The notes under the pieces: model-generated
The model's input: only the letters and a program-made list of their open reading frames with translations
Database searches by the model: none
What the model was told of the DNA's origin: nothing
In this document: piece by piece, positions 51,345 through 58,787 of the stretch
How positions within the stretch are numbered: the first letter of the stretch is position 1
Layout: every line of letters begins with the position of its first letter
Made by a program: the position numbers and the translations under genes
DNA from: Paenibacillus nanensis
GTDB taxonomy: Bacteria > Bacillota > Bacilli > Paenibacillales > Paenibacillaceae
Assembly (NCBI RefSeq): GCF_003583765.1
Contig: NZ_QXQA01000001.1
Coordinates: 310,001-374,000 of the forward strand
DNA: 64,000 bases
Direction of reading: 5' to 3'

Positions 51345-52265
51345 ATGCAAACGGTTAGAAAAAAAATAAAGGCGGAGCCGTTACTGTTCCATACGTTCAA
51401 CTATTTGATCATGTTGTTCGTCGTGGTCGTCACGTTATATCCGTTTCTTAACACGCTGGCGATTTCATTCAACTCGGGTGTCGATACGACGCGCGGCGGC
51501 ATCTACATTTGGCCGCGGGTTTGGACGCTCAAAAACTACGAAGCGGTCTTCCTGACCGGGAAAGTGTTCGATGCGTTCTGGGTATCGGTAGCCAGGACCG
51601 TAATCGGCACGGCGGTAAGCGTCTTCTTGACAGCTATGCTGGCGTATACGATCAGCCGCAAGGAATACATGTTCCGCAAGCCAGTCACGCTGATTTTCGT
51701 GCTTACGATGTACTTCAGCGCCGGACTCATCCCTTCCTATTTTCTGATCAAGGATTTGCACCTGTTGAATAACTTCCTTGTGTACATTCTTTTCCCTGGA
51801 GCCGGGGCGGGGCTGATAAGCGCGTTCAACATGCTCGTCGTCCGAACTTATATATATACGCTGCCGGAAAGCTTGGTCGAATCGGCAAAAATGGACGGCG
51901 CGAGCGACTTTAAGGTGTTCATGAGCATCATTCTGCCTCTCTGCGCGCCCGTGCTTGCGACGATATCGCTGTTCACGGCCGTGGGTCAATGGAATTCATG
52001 GTTTGATACGTTTATTTTTGCATCGTCCAGGCAGGAGCTTAGCACGCTCCAATACGAGCTCATGAAGCTGTTGTCTTCGTCAATGAATTCCAACGCCAAT
52101 CCGAACATGTCGTCTACGGCAGCCAGGGATCTCGCAACGATGGTTACGCCGCTGTCGATCCGAGCCGCCATCACGATCGTGGCTTCGGTACCTATTTTGA
52201 TTGTGTACCCGTTCCTGCAGCGGCATTTCGTCGCCGGGTTGCAGCTAGGAAGCGTGAAAGAGTAG
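51345..52265 (+). CDS. ABC sugar transporter permease, LplC/YtcP type
   Basis: A 306-residue permease with six spans: FHTFNYLIMLFVVVVTLYPFLNTLAISFN, EAA loop LVESAKMDGASDFKVFMSIILPLCAP, and PILIVYPFLQRHFVAGLQLGSVKE end. No ATPase gene follows, so a shared MsmX-type ATPase is needed. Start ATG with AAGGAGG, 11 bases after the first permease. Confidence 0.9.
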   Translation: MQTVRKKIKAEPLLFHTFNYLIMLFVVVVTLYPFLNTLAISFNSGVDTTRGGIYIWPRVWTLKNYEAVFLTGKVFDAFWVSVARTVIGTAVSVFLTAMLAYTISRKEYMFRKPVTLIFVLTMYFSAGLIPSYFLIKDLHLLNNFLVYILFPGAGAGLISAFNMLVVRTYIYTLPESLVESAKMDGASDFKVFMSIILPLCAPVLATISLFTAVGQWNSWFDTFIFASSRQELSTLQYELMKLLSSSMNSNANPNMSSTAARDLATMVTPLSIRAAITIVASVPILIVYPFLQRHFVAGLQLGSVKE

Positions 52266-52310
52266 GAGCGGCGGCCGCTTTCCTGATTTCTCCGACGGGC
52301 TGTTTTCCGT

Positions 52311-52316
52311 TATAAT
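52311..52316 (+). promoter_or_regulatory. -10 element before the rhodanese gene
   Basis: A perfect TATAAT, with TTCTCC 17 bases upstream as a weak -35. It lies 40 bases before the rhodanese start. Confidence 0.45.
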
Positions 52317-52355
52317 AGGACACATGAATGGGAAACAGGAAGGCGGAATGATGAA

Positions 52356-53216
52356 ATGAATAACATCGTATCACAGAAATGGCTATTGGAGCGGTTGGAT
52401 GAGCCGGACGTTGTGATCGTCGATTGCCGGTTTCTGATGGGCAAGCCGGATGCAGGGCGCGAGCTGTACGAGGCTTCGCATATTCCCGGCGCCGTCTATC
52501 TTGATTTGGAGAAGGACTTGTCGGCTCCGCTTCACGAGCAGGGGCATGGCGGCCGGCATCCGCTGCCGGATATTTTCGACCTGACGGTTGCGCTGAGCCG
52601 AGTCGGCATCGGCAACGAATCGCGCGTTGTCGCCTATGACGACCAAGGCGGGGCGATGGCCTCGCGGTTGTGGTGGCTCCTGAAATATTTGGGCCACGAG
52701 CAGGTATACGTGCTGGACGAAGGCTTCACGGCATGGGCGGGTGCAGGATTCCCGGTCTCCTCCGAACAGAAGGAGCTTGTCCCGGCGCGATTCCTGGCGA
52801 ACGTCCAGCATACGATGCTGGCGGAGATGGACGAGGTGAAGGAGCGGCTAGGTGATGCTGGCATCACGCTGATCGATTCGCGCGAAGCGCCGCGCTACCG
52901 CGGCGAGGTCGAGCCGCTCGATAAAGTAGCCGGCCATATTCCCGGCGCGATTAACCGCTTCTGGAAGGACGGCTTGACCGACAGCGGCTCTTGGAAAGAC
53001 GCCGCCGCGCAAGCCGACCGCTTCGCCGACCTGGATCGCGACCGCGAGATCATCGTCTACTGCGGCTCGGGCGTCACCGCGACGCCTAACGTGATTGCGC
53101 TGCAGGAAGCGGGCTTTACGAAGGTGCGGTTGTATGCGGGGAGCTGGAGCGATTGGATTTCGTATAGCGAGAATCCGGTTGCTAAAGGAGATGAAGAAAG
53201 CCCGAGCAAGGCATAG
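52356..53216 (+). CDS. Sulfurtransferase with two rhodanese domains
   Basis: A 286-residue tandem rhodanese. The first, inactive domain (about residues 1-135) includes VVIVDCRF, GAVYLDLEKDLS and DDQGGAMASRLWWLLKYLGH. The second (about 150-286) includes TLIDSREAPRYRGE and the active loop YCGSGVTA with the catalytic Cys. It transfers sulfur from thiosulfate or 3-mercaptopyruvate; CGSGVTA suggests the former. The last residues GSWSDWISYSENPVAKGDEE are encoded by DNA that recurs twice downstream (54202 and 56878), each time again in a frame that would finish the same protein. The 3' end thus looks like a target site of integration. Confidence 0.9.
   Translation: MNNIVSQKWLLERLDEPDVVIVDCRFLMGKPDAGRELYEASHIPGAVYLDLEKDLSAPLHEQGHGGRHPLPDIFDLTVALSRVGIGNESRVVAYDDQGGAMASRLWWLLKYLGHEQVYVLDEGFTAWAGAGFPVSSEQKELVPARFLANVQHTMLAEMDEVKERLGDAGITLIDSREAPRYRGEVEPLDKVAGHIPGAINRFWKDGLTDSGSWKDAAAQADRFADLDRDREIIVYCGSGVTATPNVIALQEAGFTKVRLYAGSWSDWISYSENPVAKGDEESPSKA
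53145..53182 (+). repeat. Rhodanese 3'-end repeat, copy A (in the intact gene)
   Basis: A 38-bp element starting TGGAGCGATTGGATTTCG and ending GAATCCGGTTGC, encoding WSDWISYSENPVA. Copies B (54202-54239) and C (56878-56915) each differ from it by one base. In all three the frame continues to a stop codon 15 to 45 bases further. Confidence 0.95.
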
Positions 53217-53285
53217 CAGTATTTCGTCTCCTTGTATAGAGTGCCTTCAGACAAATAGTCTTTACATGCCTCTAAAGCGTTCCGA

Positions 53286-53303
53286 GTCAACACGAAGTCA
53301 ACA
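53286..53303 (+). repeat. Paired GTCAACA sites after copy A
   Basis: GTCAACA at 53286-53292 and again at 53297-53303, start to start 11 bases, one helical turn. A third GTCAACA lies at 53436. The same pair with the same spacing follows copy B. They look like arm-type sites of a tyrosine recombinase. Confidence 0.6.
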
Positions 53304-53372
53304 AGCAACTCATGATAGCATGTACAGCACATGACAAACCGAGCGCGTTATCACACGCCGAGCATACAATAG

Positions 53373-53414
53373 AAGGGCCGGGAAGCCACCTCAATCGGTG
53401 ACTACCCGGCCCTT
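53373..53414. terminator. Hairpin downstream of the DUF1475 remnant
   Basis: A perfect 10-bp stem AAGGGCCGGG/CCCGGCCCTT with a 22-base loop. No T tract; it may end the leftward DUF1475 transcript. Confidence 0.45.
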
Positions 53415-53482
53415 AACATTTGTACTTTCAAGTAAGTCAACAATTTTTAACAAACAATATGGCAATTAACAGGGAATCAACG

Positions 53483-53817
53483 TTACTGACGTTGCTGTTT
53501 TTCACCGGTCAGCCACTTTTTATTATCGTAATCGTATTTGCGGATGGAAAAGAAGATATAGAGAAAAATCACGGCATTTCCAAATACAAAGGCCAAAGGT
53601 GCGAGCAGAAGCACCTTGACGAGGCTTCTTTCCCGAAAATAAATCCAGCATAAAATAAAAAATACACCCAAATACAAATCGACCAATGTCGCTTTGACCA
53701 ATAATAAAGTGAGGTAGGTTCCCGTAGTTTCAAATATGTTTTCGTTGATCTGAGCGTAAGCAGTATAGCCAAGGATACAGACTGCGAATAGCAGGTTGTA
53801 TATTTAATTGCCTTCAT
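53483..53817 (-). pseudogene. DUF1475-type membrane protein, frameshifted
   Basis: The minus strand has GAGGAG 8 bases before ATG 53817, then MKAIKY, and after a one-base frame change near 53799 the frame continues NLLFAVCILGYTAYAQINEN...LVDLYLGVFFILCWIYF...LIFLYIFFSIRKY-like sequence to the stop at 53483. The whole would be about 111 residues with three membrane spans, as in DUF1475 proteins of Bacillus. Only the last 72 codons form an open frame with a usual start. A sequencing error is the alternative. It lies between repeat copies A and B. Confidence 0.6.
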
Positions 53818-53854
53818 ACATTCGACTCCTCTTTTTATAGAATCCTCATGCAAA

Positions 53855-54201
53855 ATCCTCTCCGGTGCTTTGAAATCCCTTCACCCCCCTGAATGAATCA
53901 CTCAAGAGTTGGCCGTTTTTATGCGCATCATTGATATTAGACCTTTATTTTGGAGTTTGAATATGACGCGGAGGGACGGGGTGGCAGGAGCTCCAAGAAC
54001 ATTCACCATAGCCGCGGGATGGAAGGCTATTATATTTGCAGGAAAATTGATCACTGCGTACGCTTGATAACGAAGAACATGCGGAGTCGTTCGCGGCTAT
54101 TACTGTATTCGCATGATAGTCCCGAAAAAGGAAAAATAAACGGCGTGACAATGCTGATGTTCCCGATTCGAGTTGGCTCAGTGAAAATCTGACTCTGAGT
54201 T
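53855..54201. other. Stretch without a supportable gene
   Basis: Between the DUF1475 remnant and repeat copy B there are only short frames, none with a good ribosome site and a recognisable product. A 34-codon frame from ATG 53963 (MTRRDGVAGAPRTFTIAAGW) has no ribosome site. It may be decayed element DNA. Confidence 0.5.
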
Positions 54202-54239
54202 TGGAGCGATTGGATTTCGTATTGCGAGAATCCGGTTGC
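54202..54239 (+). repeat. Rhodanese 3'-end repeat, copy B
   Basis: 38 bp identical to copy A except one base (TATTGC for TATAGC). In frame it reads WSDWISYCENPVAVGDEEKAEDE and then stops: a slightly different C-terminus of the same protein. What precedes it is not rhodanese sequence. Terminator and paired GTCAACA sites follow. Confidence 0.95.
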
Positions 54240-54290
54240 GGTGGGGGATGAGGAGAAGGCGGAAGACGAATAGTAGTATCAACTTGATAT

Positions 54291-54334
54291 ATACATCGCC
54301 TTGCGGCTTGTACGCCCTGGCGATGTTTTTTTTT
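54291..54334 (+). terminator. Terminator after copy B
   Basis: ACATCGCC and GGCGATGT arms around an 18-base loop, then nine or more T residues. A very similar terminator follows copy C at the same distance, and again at 58701 and 61469. Confidence 0.85.
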
Positions 54335-54344
54335 ATGCCTCGAA

Positions 54345-54497
54345 GTCAACAAGGAGTCAACAATCGTTCTCTGAAGTGCTTGCAGAAAGCCCTAGACCGA
54401 GCGCTTGCTCGGCTGAAAAGAGTTGTTATTGTAGTGGTTCTTCCTAGTGAATCAACAACAAGAAGCCTCTCGAGGACCAATCAACATCGAATCAACA
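54345..54497 (+). repeat. TCAACA cluster after copy B
   Basis: TCAACA occurs at 54346, 54357, 54452, 54481 and 54492. The first two and last two are 11 bases apart, one helical turn each. Such phased short direct repeats near a gene-end core are typical of integrase arm sites. Confidence 0.55.
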
Positions 54498-54554
54498 ACC
54501 TTTTGTACAAAGAGTCGGAAATTAGAATTTCACCGCTCTGTTTCTTACAAATTA

Positions 54555-54563
54555 TGCTATAAT
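54555..54563 (+). promoter_or_regulatory. Extended -10 promoter of the toxin gene
   Basis: TGCTATAAT 66 bases before the toxin start; extended -10 class without a clear -35. Confidence 0.6.
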
Positions 54564-54628
54564 TAGACAAGCACATAGAACGGCTTGCAAGGACGGTCGG
54601 CTACCTCTCGAAGAAGGGAGGGATGCCC

Positions 54629-54736
54629 ATGGAGGTTAAAGACGCTTTGACGTTGATGATTGGTTTTGGGGCGCTTATTGTAGCGCTGCTTACGCTGGTT
54701 GTTGCTATGGTCGTAGCGTTTAACCAAAAGAAATAG
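54629..54736 (+). CDS. Holin-like small toxin of a type I toxin-antitoxin system
   Basis: A 35-residue hydrophobic peptide, MEVKDALTLMIGFGALIVAL then LTLVVAMVVAFNQKK, with one membrane span and a basic tail. It matches the 'putative holin-like toxin' type I family (TxpA/BsrG-like). ATG 54629 lies 7 bases after GGGAGG; an in-frame ATG at 54623 is too close to it. The gene has an extended -10 promoter, its 3' end is covered by a convincing antisense promoter and terminator (ncRNA at 54728-54847), and its mRNA ends at a strong hairpin (54816-54856). It lies between rhodanese repeats B and C, that is on the possible mobile segment, where such a pair could stabilise it. Confidence 0.8.
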   Translation: MEVKDALTLMIGFGALIVALLTLVVAMVVAFNQKK

Positions 54737-54847
54737 ACCGCCCCACTGCAAGGATTGCGGTCTATTTCTGATCTCAAATCCGAAGCCGACCGCCTTTGAA
54801 GCGGTCTATCGTGCCAAGGAGTCGTGTTGACGCACGGCTCCTTCTTT
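54728..54847 (-). ncRNA. Antisense RNA antitoxin
   Basis: Minus-strand promoter TTGCAT (54877-54882), 17-base spacer, TATAAT (54854-54859) predicts a start near 54847. Transcription leftward would cover the toxin stop codon and 3' region and end at the GACCGC/GCGGTC hairpin (54736-54762), which on this strand is followed by TATTTCTTTT. The RNA, about 120 bases, would pair with the toxin mRNA tail. Confidence 0.7.
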
Positions 54848-54856
54848 AGTTTTATT
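54816..54856 (+). terminator. Toxin mRNA terminator
   Basis: An 11-bp stem with one G-U pair, AAGGAGTCGTG/CACGGCTCCTT, then CTTTAGTTTTATT. It overlaps the antisense promoter. Confidence 0.8.
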
Positions 54857-54947
54857 ATAACTTCGCAGTTTTATACATGCAATAAGGTGTCACAAATCAT
54901 TAATTGGGCTGTTAAATAGATAAGAATGTAGGAGAGGAGGAGAGTTA

Positions 54948-55610
54948 TTGGACCTAGAATTGACACAGGAGCGGAGTGCGGAATCCAGTCATTACGAGGA
55001 GGAGCTGGTTCGCGCCATTCAAGGTGGGGAACTAGACAAGTATGCAATTGTCATTCAACGATATCAGCAGCGACTGTATGTATACTGTTACCATTTGCTG
55101 ATGCATCGGGAAGAGGCGGAAGATGCGGTGCAAGACATATTCATCAAAGGATACGAGAAGCTTCTGCAATATACATACAGTCAATCTTTCTCGGCGTGGC
55201 TGTATAAAATTGCCTATTATCATTGCTTGAATTTGCTTAAAAAACGGCATAGGACAGTGTGGGTGGAAAGACTGCTTGGTCCGCTGCGTCAAAATAGTGA
55301 GGATGACGGGTATGCGACAGTCAGGAGAAGAGAGGTGCGTTTGCAGAGCGCGCTTGCGCTGCAACGGCTGACGGCTGAGGAACGATCGTTGCTAGTTCTA
55401 AAAGTTATCGAAGGCAGGTCATATAACGAAATTGAACAATATTTTGATTACTCACGTGTTGCATTGAGAAAGAAAGTGGAGCGAGCCAAGATGAAACTAA
55501 AACGGATTTGGTCCGAACTGGATGAGGAGGGATATGTGAATGAAGGAAAAGAAAGAGTTGAACGTTCAGCCGAATCTGACTTTATTAGGCGAGCAGTTGC
55601 CTCGGATTGA
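54948..55610 (+). CDS. ECF-family RNA polymerase sigma factor 1
   Basis: A 220-residue sigma-70-like factor. Region 2 is AIVIQRYQQRLYVYCYHLLMHREEAEDAVQDIFIKGYEKL with SFSAWLYKIAYYHCLNLLKKR; region 4 is LQRLTAEERSLLVLKVIEGRSYNEIEQYFDYSRVALRKKVERAKMKLKRI. The TTG start has GGAGAGGAGG upstream. Its end overlaps the next gene by 71 bases, a strong sign that the next product is its anti-sigma factor. It lies between rhodanese repeats B and C. Confidence 0.88.
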   Translation: MDLELTQERSAESSHYEEELVRAIQGGELDKYAIVIQRYQQRLYVYCYHLLMHREEAEDAVQDIFIKGYEKLLQYTYSQSFSAWLYKIAYYHCLNLLKKRHRTVWVERLLGPLRQNSEDDGYATVRRREVRLQSALALQRLTAEERSLLVLKVIEGRSYNEIEQYFDYSRVALRKKVERAKMKLKRIWSELDEEGYVNEGKERVERSAESDFIRRAVASD

Positions 55611-56427
55611 TGTGACCGAGCGGGTGATGACGAGCTTACGCGGGGAAAATGTCGTTAGCCGCTCAAATGGTCAGTCCAAGCACAGCAGAATTTGGTATGT
55701 TCCTGTTATTACCGTCGTAGTAATATTGGCATGCGGCTTTGGTTATGCAGCTTCATCTTGGCAGTTATTTACCCCGAATGGTTCGGTTGTATTTGAGTAT
55801 CGGAATTATTTGCCTGGAGATGAGCCGGATCGTGAAATTGATACAAAGATGCTGCGCGATATGCTTGCAGAGGGGGAGGCTGCTGTATTTTATATTCGGG
55901 AAAGGGATCAGTATATCGGTTTGGCTAATGAACGCCAATATACGAATTATGATCAATTTGCTCAGGCAGCGGGTACCGTTGTCCCGCAACGCGAGATCGG
56001 TAATGGTTGGGAATACCAGAATGGATCTCTGATGCACGATTTGCACTTTCCGGCCGATCAGAGCTGGGGGGAGGCATCCGCCTATGATAACATCAGCTAT
56101 CAACAGATCCCGCTTGGGGAAAAGATCGGTTACTATGCGACTTATGTTAATGCAGCAGGGAATCGAATAGCGATTAACGGCACACTCGGCGAACGTGGAC
56201 GGATAATGTATACGAAATTAATTGATTTGGAAATGATTAAAGTCAGCTTGAACGGGATCGAAGCTTTCTATATTCAGTCAGAAGAAAGTAATACACATCG
56301 AATCGTGTGGGCTGAAGGAGAGAGCGATCAAAGTATCTATTATGAATTGTCGTCTTCAGGGGAAATAACGCGCGAACAGTTGACGGAAGTAGCGTTGGAT
56401 CTTGTAAAGGACGGAATGAATAGATGA
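55540..56427 (+). CDS. Membrane anti-sigma factor 1 (putative)
   Basis: A 295-residue protein: a short cytosolic part (about 50 residues), one membrane span (about 52-72, WYVPVITVVVILACGFGYAA) and an outer domain of about 220 residues, rich in Tyr, Asn and Gln, without a known motif. No zinc anti-sigma HxxxCxxC motif is visible. The anti-sigma role rests on the overlap with the sigma gene, the topology, and similarity in layout to the second pair downstream (57664). ATG 55540 has GGAGG upstream. Confidence 0.72.
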   Translation: MKEKKELNVQPNLTLLGEQLPRIDVTERVMTSLRGENVVSRSNGQSKHSRIWYVPVITVVVILACGFGYAASSWQLFTPNGSVVFEYRNYLPGDEPDREIDTKMLRDMLAEGEAAVFYIRERDQYIGLANERQYTNYDQFAQAAGTVVPQREIGNGWEYQNGSLMHDLHFPADQSWGEASAYDNISYQQIPLGEKIGYYATYVNAAGNRIAINGTLGERGRIMYTKLIDLEMIKVSLNGIEAFYIQSEESNTHRIVWAEGESDQSIYYELSSSGEITREQLTEVALDLVKDGMNR

Positions 56428-56439
56428 GGAGTTGAATGA

Positions 56440-56832
56440 ATGAAATGTTTTCACGTAGTTTCCATCTTGATTCTGTTGCTGATATCTGCTTGTTCACAAT
56501 CAAACAATACTACCTCCAAAAAATTGAGCGAATTCTATCCCGGAGAAATTCAAAATGTTGATCAAGTAGAAATTACAAATGGGAGTAGTGGTGAGCGTAA
56601 GAGTTTTAAAAATAAAGAAAATATTTCGGAGTGGTTAGAAAGTATTAAGGACGTAACGTTTAGAATCGATCAGGAGCAAGAGAAAAGAGATGGATTTCGG
56701 TATAGTGTAAAGTTGTTTGAGAGTGGGGAAAACAAACTGAGCTTCTCAACCAATACTATAAATGATCGCCAATATATAACAGATGATAATTTTTACGAAT
56801 CCATTAAAGAATTTTTTGAAAACGGAGAGTAG
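56440..56832 (+). CDS. Small lipoprotein
   Basis: A 130-residue lipoprotein (lipobox ISAC, Cys18), then a polar domain (VDQVEITNGSSGERKSFKN; WLESIKDVTFRIDQEQEKRDG; SFSTNTINDRQYITDD). It starts 12 bases after the anti-sigma gene, probably in one operon. The DNA is AT-richer than its surroundings, which fits acquired DNA. Function unknown; perhaps a sensor or target of the sigma system. Confidence 0.75.
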   Translation: MKCFHVVSILILLLISACSQSNNTTSKKLSEFYPGEIQNVDQVEITNGSSGERKSFKNKENISEWLESIKDVTFRIDQEQEKRDGFRYSVKLFESGENKLSFSTNTINDRQYITDDNFYESIKEFFENGE

Positions 56833-56877
56833 ATTCGAAGACCGATTCTGTATTGTTTTCAGGATGAAATCTACAGC

Positions 56878-56915
56878 TGGAGCGATTGGATCTCGTATAG
56901 CGAGAATCCGGTTGC
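56878..56915 (+). repeat. Rhodanese 3'-end repeat, copy C
   Basis: 38 bp identical to copy A except one base (ATC for ATT). In frame it reads WSDWISYSENPVATGEE and then stops. It lies 46 bases after the lipoprotein gene. From its start to the end of its terminator is 133 bases, the same as for copy B. No GTCAACA pair follows, which would suit the original chromosomal end. Confidence 0.95.
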
Positions 56916-56965
56916 GACGGGGGAAGAGTAAAGTCGGTACAACATATAGCAGTATGCAGCATCAA

Positions 56966-57010
56966 ATACATCGCCAATTGGCTTATACGCCCTGGCGATG
57001 TATTTTTTTG
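56966..57010 (+). terminator. Terminator after copy C
   Basis: Same ACATCGCC/GGCGATGT arms as after copy B, followed by ATTTTTTT. Confidence 0.85.
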
Positions 57011-57121
57011 CTATGGAATCAATGGGGCAATAGAACGGATTAGAAAATTTTGGACAATTAATTACTAAAAACAGTGAACGATTCGCAGCCGACTCTTGTC
57101 TAATAGGATGGAGGTGAATAT

Positions 57122-57667
57122 ATGGAATCCCACATAGAATTTCAATACTTGGTAAATGTGGATCGTATGGACAAGACGGAGTTATATCGACTGATGACTA
57201 CATATGGCGATGATGTCACGAGATACGCTTATGCCATAACCAAAAACAGGGAGCAGGCCAAGGATATTGCCCAAGAAGTATTTCTTAAAGTGTTTCATAG
57301 CGTTGGCACATTCAGGGGTCAGTCTTCTCTAAAGACATGGTTATTTTCAATTACAAGAAACTTGGCTATAAACGAAATGAAGTCCAGCTATATGCGTCGC
57401 ATCGTTCTGTTCGGCTGGGTGAGGCCGCAAAAGAACGAGCAGTCGGCGGAAATGAATTATTTTACGGAACAATCCGTCCGTGATCTAAGAGTCATTATCA
57501 TGTGTTTGCCGAATAAGCTGCGAGAAGTTCTGCTTTTGACGCTCGAACACGAACTGACAATGGCCGAGATCGCAAAACTAATAAACGTGTCGGAAGGCAC
57601 GGTAAAGTCGAGGCTGCATAGGGCGCGTAAAATCGTGAACAGTAAATGGAGGGATATAGAGCCATGA
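57122..57667 (+). CDS. ECF-family RNA polymerase sigma factor 2
   Basis: A 181-residue ECF sigma factor. Region 2: YGDDVTRYAYAITKNREQAKDIAQEVFLKVFHSVGTFRGQSSLKTWLFSITRNLAIN; region 4: LPNKLREVLLLTLEHELTMAEIAKLINVSEGTVKSRLHRARKIV. ATG 57122 follows GGAGGTG; the ATG at 57167 is an alternative with no ribosome site. The stop overlaps the next start by ATGA. It is not a close copy of the first sigma factor: sizes and region 4 differ. Confidence 0.9.
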   Translation: MESHIEFQYLVNVDRMDKTELYRLMTTYGDDVTRYAYAITKNREQAKDIAQEVFLKVFHSVGTFRGQSSLKTWLFSITRNLAINEMKSSYMRRIVLFGWVRPQKNEQSAEMNYFTEQSVRDLRVIIMCLPNKLREVLLLTLEHELTMAEIAKLINVSEGTVKSRLHRARKIVNSKWRDIEP

Positions 57668-58683
57668 ACGATCGACCTGTTGATTGGGAAAGCAAAGTAA
57701 AGCAAGGACTGTTCGCGGAGGAGATTTTCTCCAGTGATATGAAACGGCAAGTTATAGATACATTAGATCGACGTCCCGGCTCCTTCTCTCGGCAATGGAA
57801 GTTTCTCGCAGGGGCAGTGGCCTTGAGCATCCTTTCAGCCATTTTTGCGATAAACGGGCCATTCGACTTTATCGGCAAGGGTGCTTCTGGCTTGAAGGAT
57901 GAGACGGGGATGCCTGTCGTATTCCAACCCATAATTGCGCCAAATTGGGAAATGGGGGACACTAGTAATTTAACAGATCCAGACATTCTACCGGGGTTAT
58001 CCAATAAATATAACCCCTTAAGAAATAAGATAAACGGACACATTGCGCAGATCCCGTATAGCGATATTCAATTAATTGATGAAAAGCCGATAGACGGCTT
58101 TGGAATGGCACTGCGCTATACCCTAAAGCCCGATTCGGTGACCCCACATGAAACGAATGGGGACGTGGATTATTTTGGGTTTATTTTAAACGAATCGTCC
58201 CGGCCGGTAAATCTGTACCATTATGGCTACGGGCATTTGTATGATTTGCAGATCAGCATGACGCGATTGTTCGGACAAGAAGTGTTGAAGATCGAAGGAG
58301 CCAATTGTAGAACGGATGGCGAATCATGCGTCTGGTATATAAGAAAAGACTCGGACGGCCAGGTTTATTCTTACATGAGTCTTGAGGCTGCCAGTTATGA
58401 ACGCGACTTGGATGGCGACGGGAGGGAAGAAGCTGTGGTTGTTACCCGTAAACAAAACCAAATCTATATTTTTAAAGAACAGGGCGGACAGCTCTTATGG
58501 TCAAGCGTACGGGAAACTTTGAAAGCCAACCAAGACGATATCATACAATACGATGACACTAGCGGTACTTTTACCATACATTCAATGCTTGGGGAAGGGA
58601 AAGACGCCGATAACGTTTACGCTTATAAGGAAGGCTCGGATTTGCTTATTCGAATGGATAGCCGCGGCAGATCGCATCAGTAA
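57664..58683 (+). CDS. Membrane anti-sigma factor 2 (putative)
   Basis: A 339-residue protein: cytosolic segment of about 45 residues, one span (about 47-64, FLAGAVALSILSAIFAI), then a large outer domain. The last 100 residues contain DLDGDGREEAVVVTRKQNQIYIF, like a calcium-binding FG-GAP/EF-hand-type loop, suggesting ion or ligand sensing outside the cell. ATG 57664 overlaps the sigma stop (ATGA), so the pair is translationally coupled. No HxxxCxxC motif. An anti-sigma function is inferred from coupling and topology. Confidence 0.75.
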   Translation: MNDRPVDWESKVKQGLFAEEIFSSDMKRQVIDTLDRRPGSFSRQWKFLAGAVALSILSAIFAINGPFDFIGKGASGLKDETGMPVVFQPIIAPNWEMGDTSNLTDPDILPGLSNKYNPLRNKINGHIAQIPYSDIQLIDEKPIDGFGMALRYTLKPDSVTPHETNGDVDYFGFILNESSRPVNLYHYGYGHLYDLQISMTRLFGQEVLKIEGANCRTDGESCVWYIRKDSDGQVYSYMSLEAASYERDLDGDGREEAVVVTRKQNQIYIFKEQGGQLLWSSVRETLKANQDDIIQYDDTSGTFTIHSMLGEGKDADNVYAYKEGSDLLIRMDSRGRSHQ

Positions 58684-58700
58684 AGTTTTGTATAATATGA

Positions 58701-58744
58701 ATACATCGCCTTGCGGCTTATGAGCCGTGGCGATGTATTTTTTT
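58701..58744 (+). terminator. Terminator after anti-sigma factor 2
   Basis: Again ACATCGCC/GGCGATGT arms, with an inner CGGCT/AGCCG stem, then ATTTTTTT; nearly the same sequence as after copies B and C. Confidence 0.85.
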
Positions 58745-58787
58745 GTCCATAATTAGAGTTTAAGATTGCCAGAAACCGGACCAAGGG

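Noticed and set aside
53950..54192. 80-codon plus-strand frame
   Set aside because: No ribosome site and no recognisable domain; probably decayed DNA.
53945..54352. 135-codon minus-strand frame
   Set aside because: Runs through terminator B and repeat B, low-complexity Ser/Pro/Arg composition, no ribosome site.
54563..54751. 62-codon minus-strand frame opposite the holin-like toxin
   Set aside because: The plus strand has the recognised toxin with promoter, ribosome site and terminator; the minus strand here is better explained by the antisense RNA.
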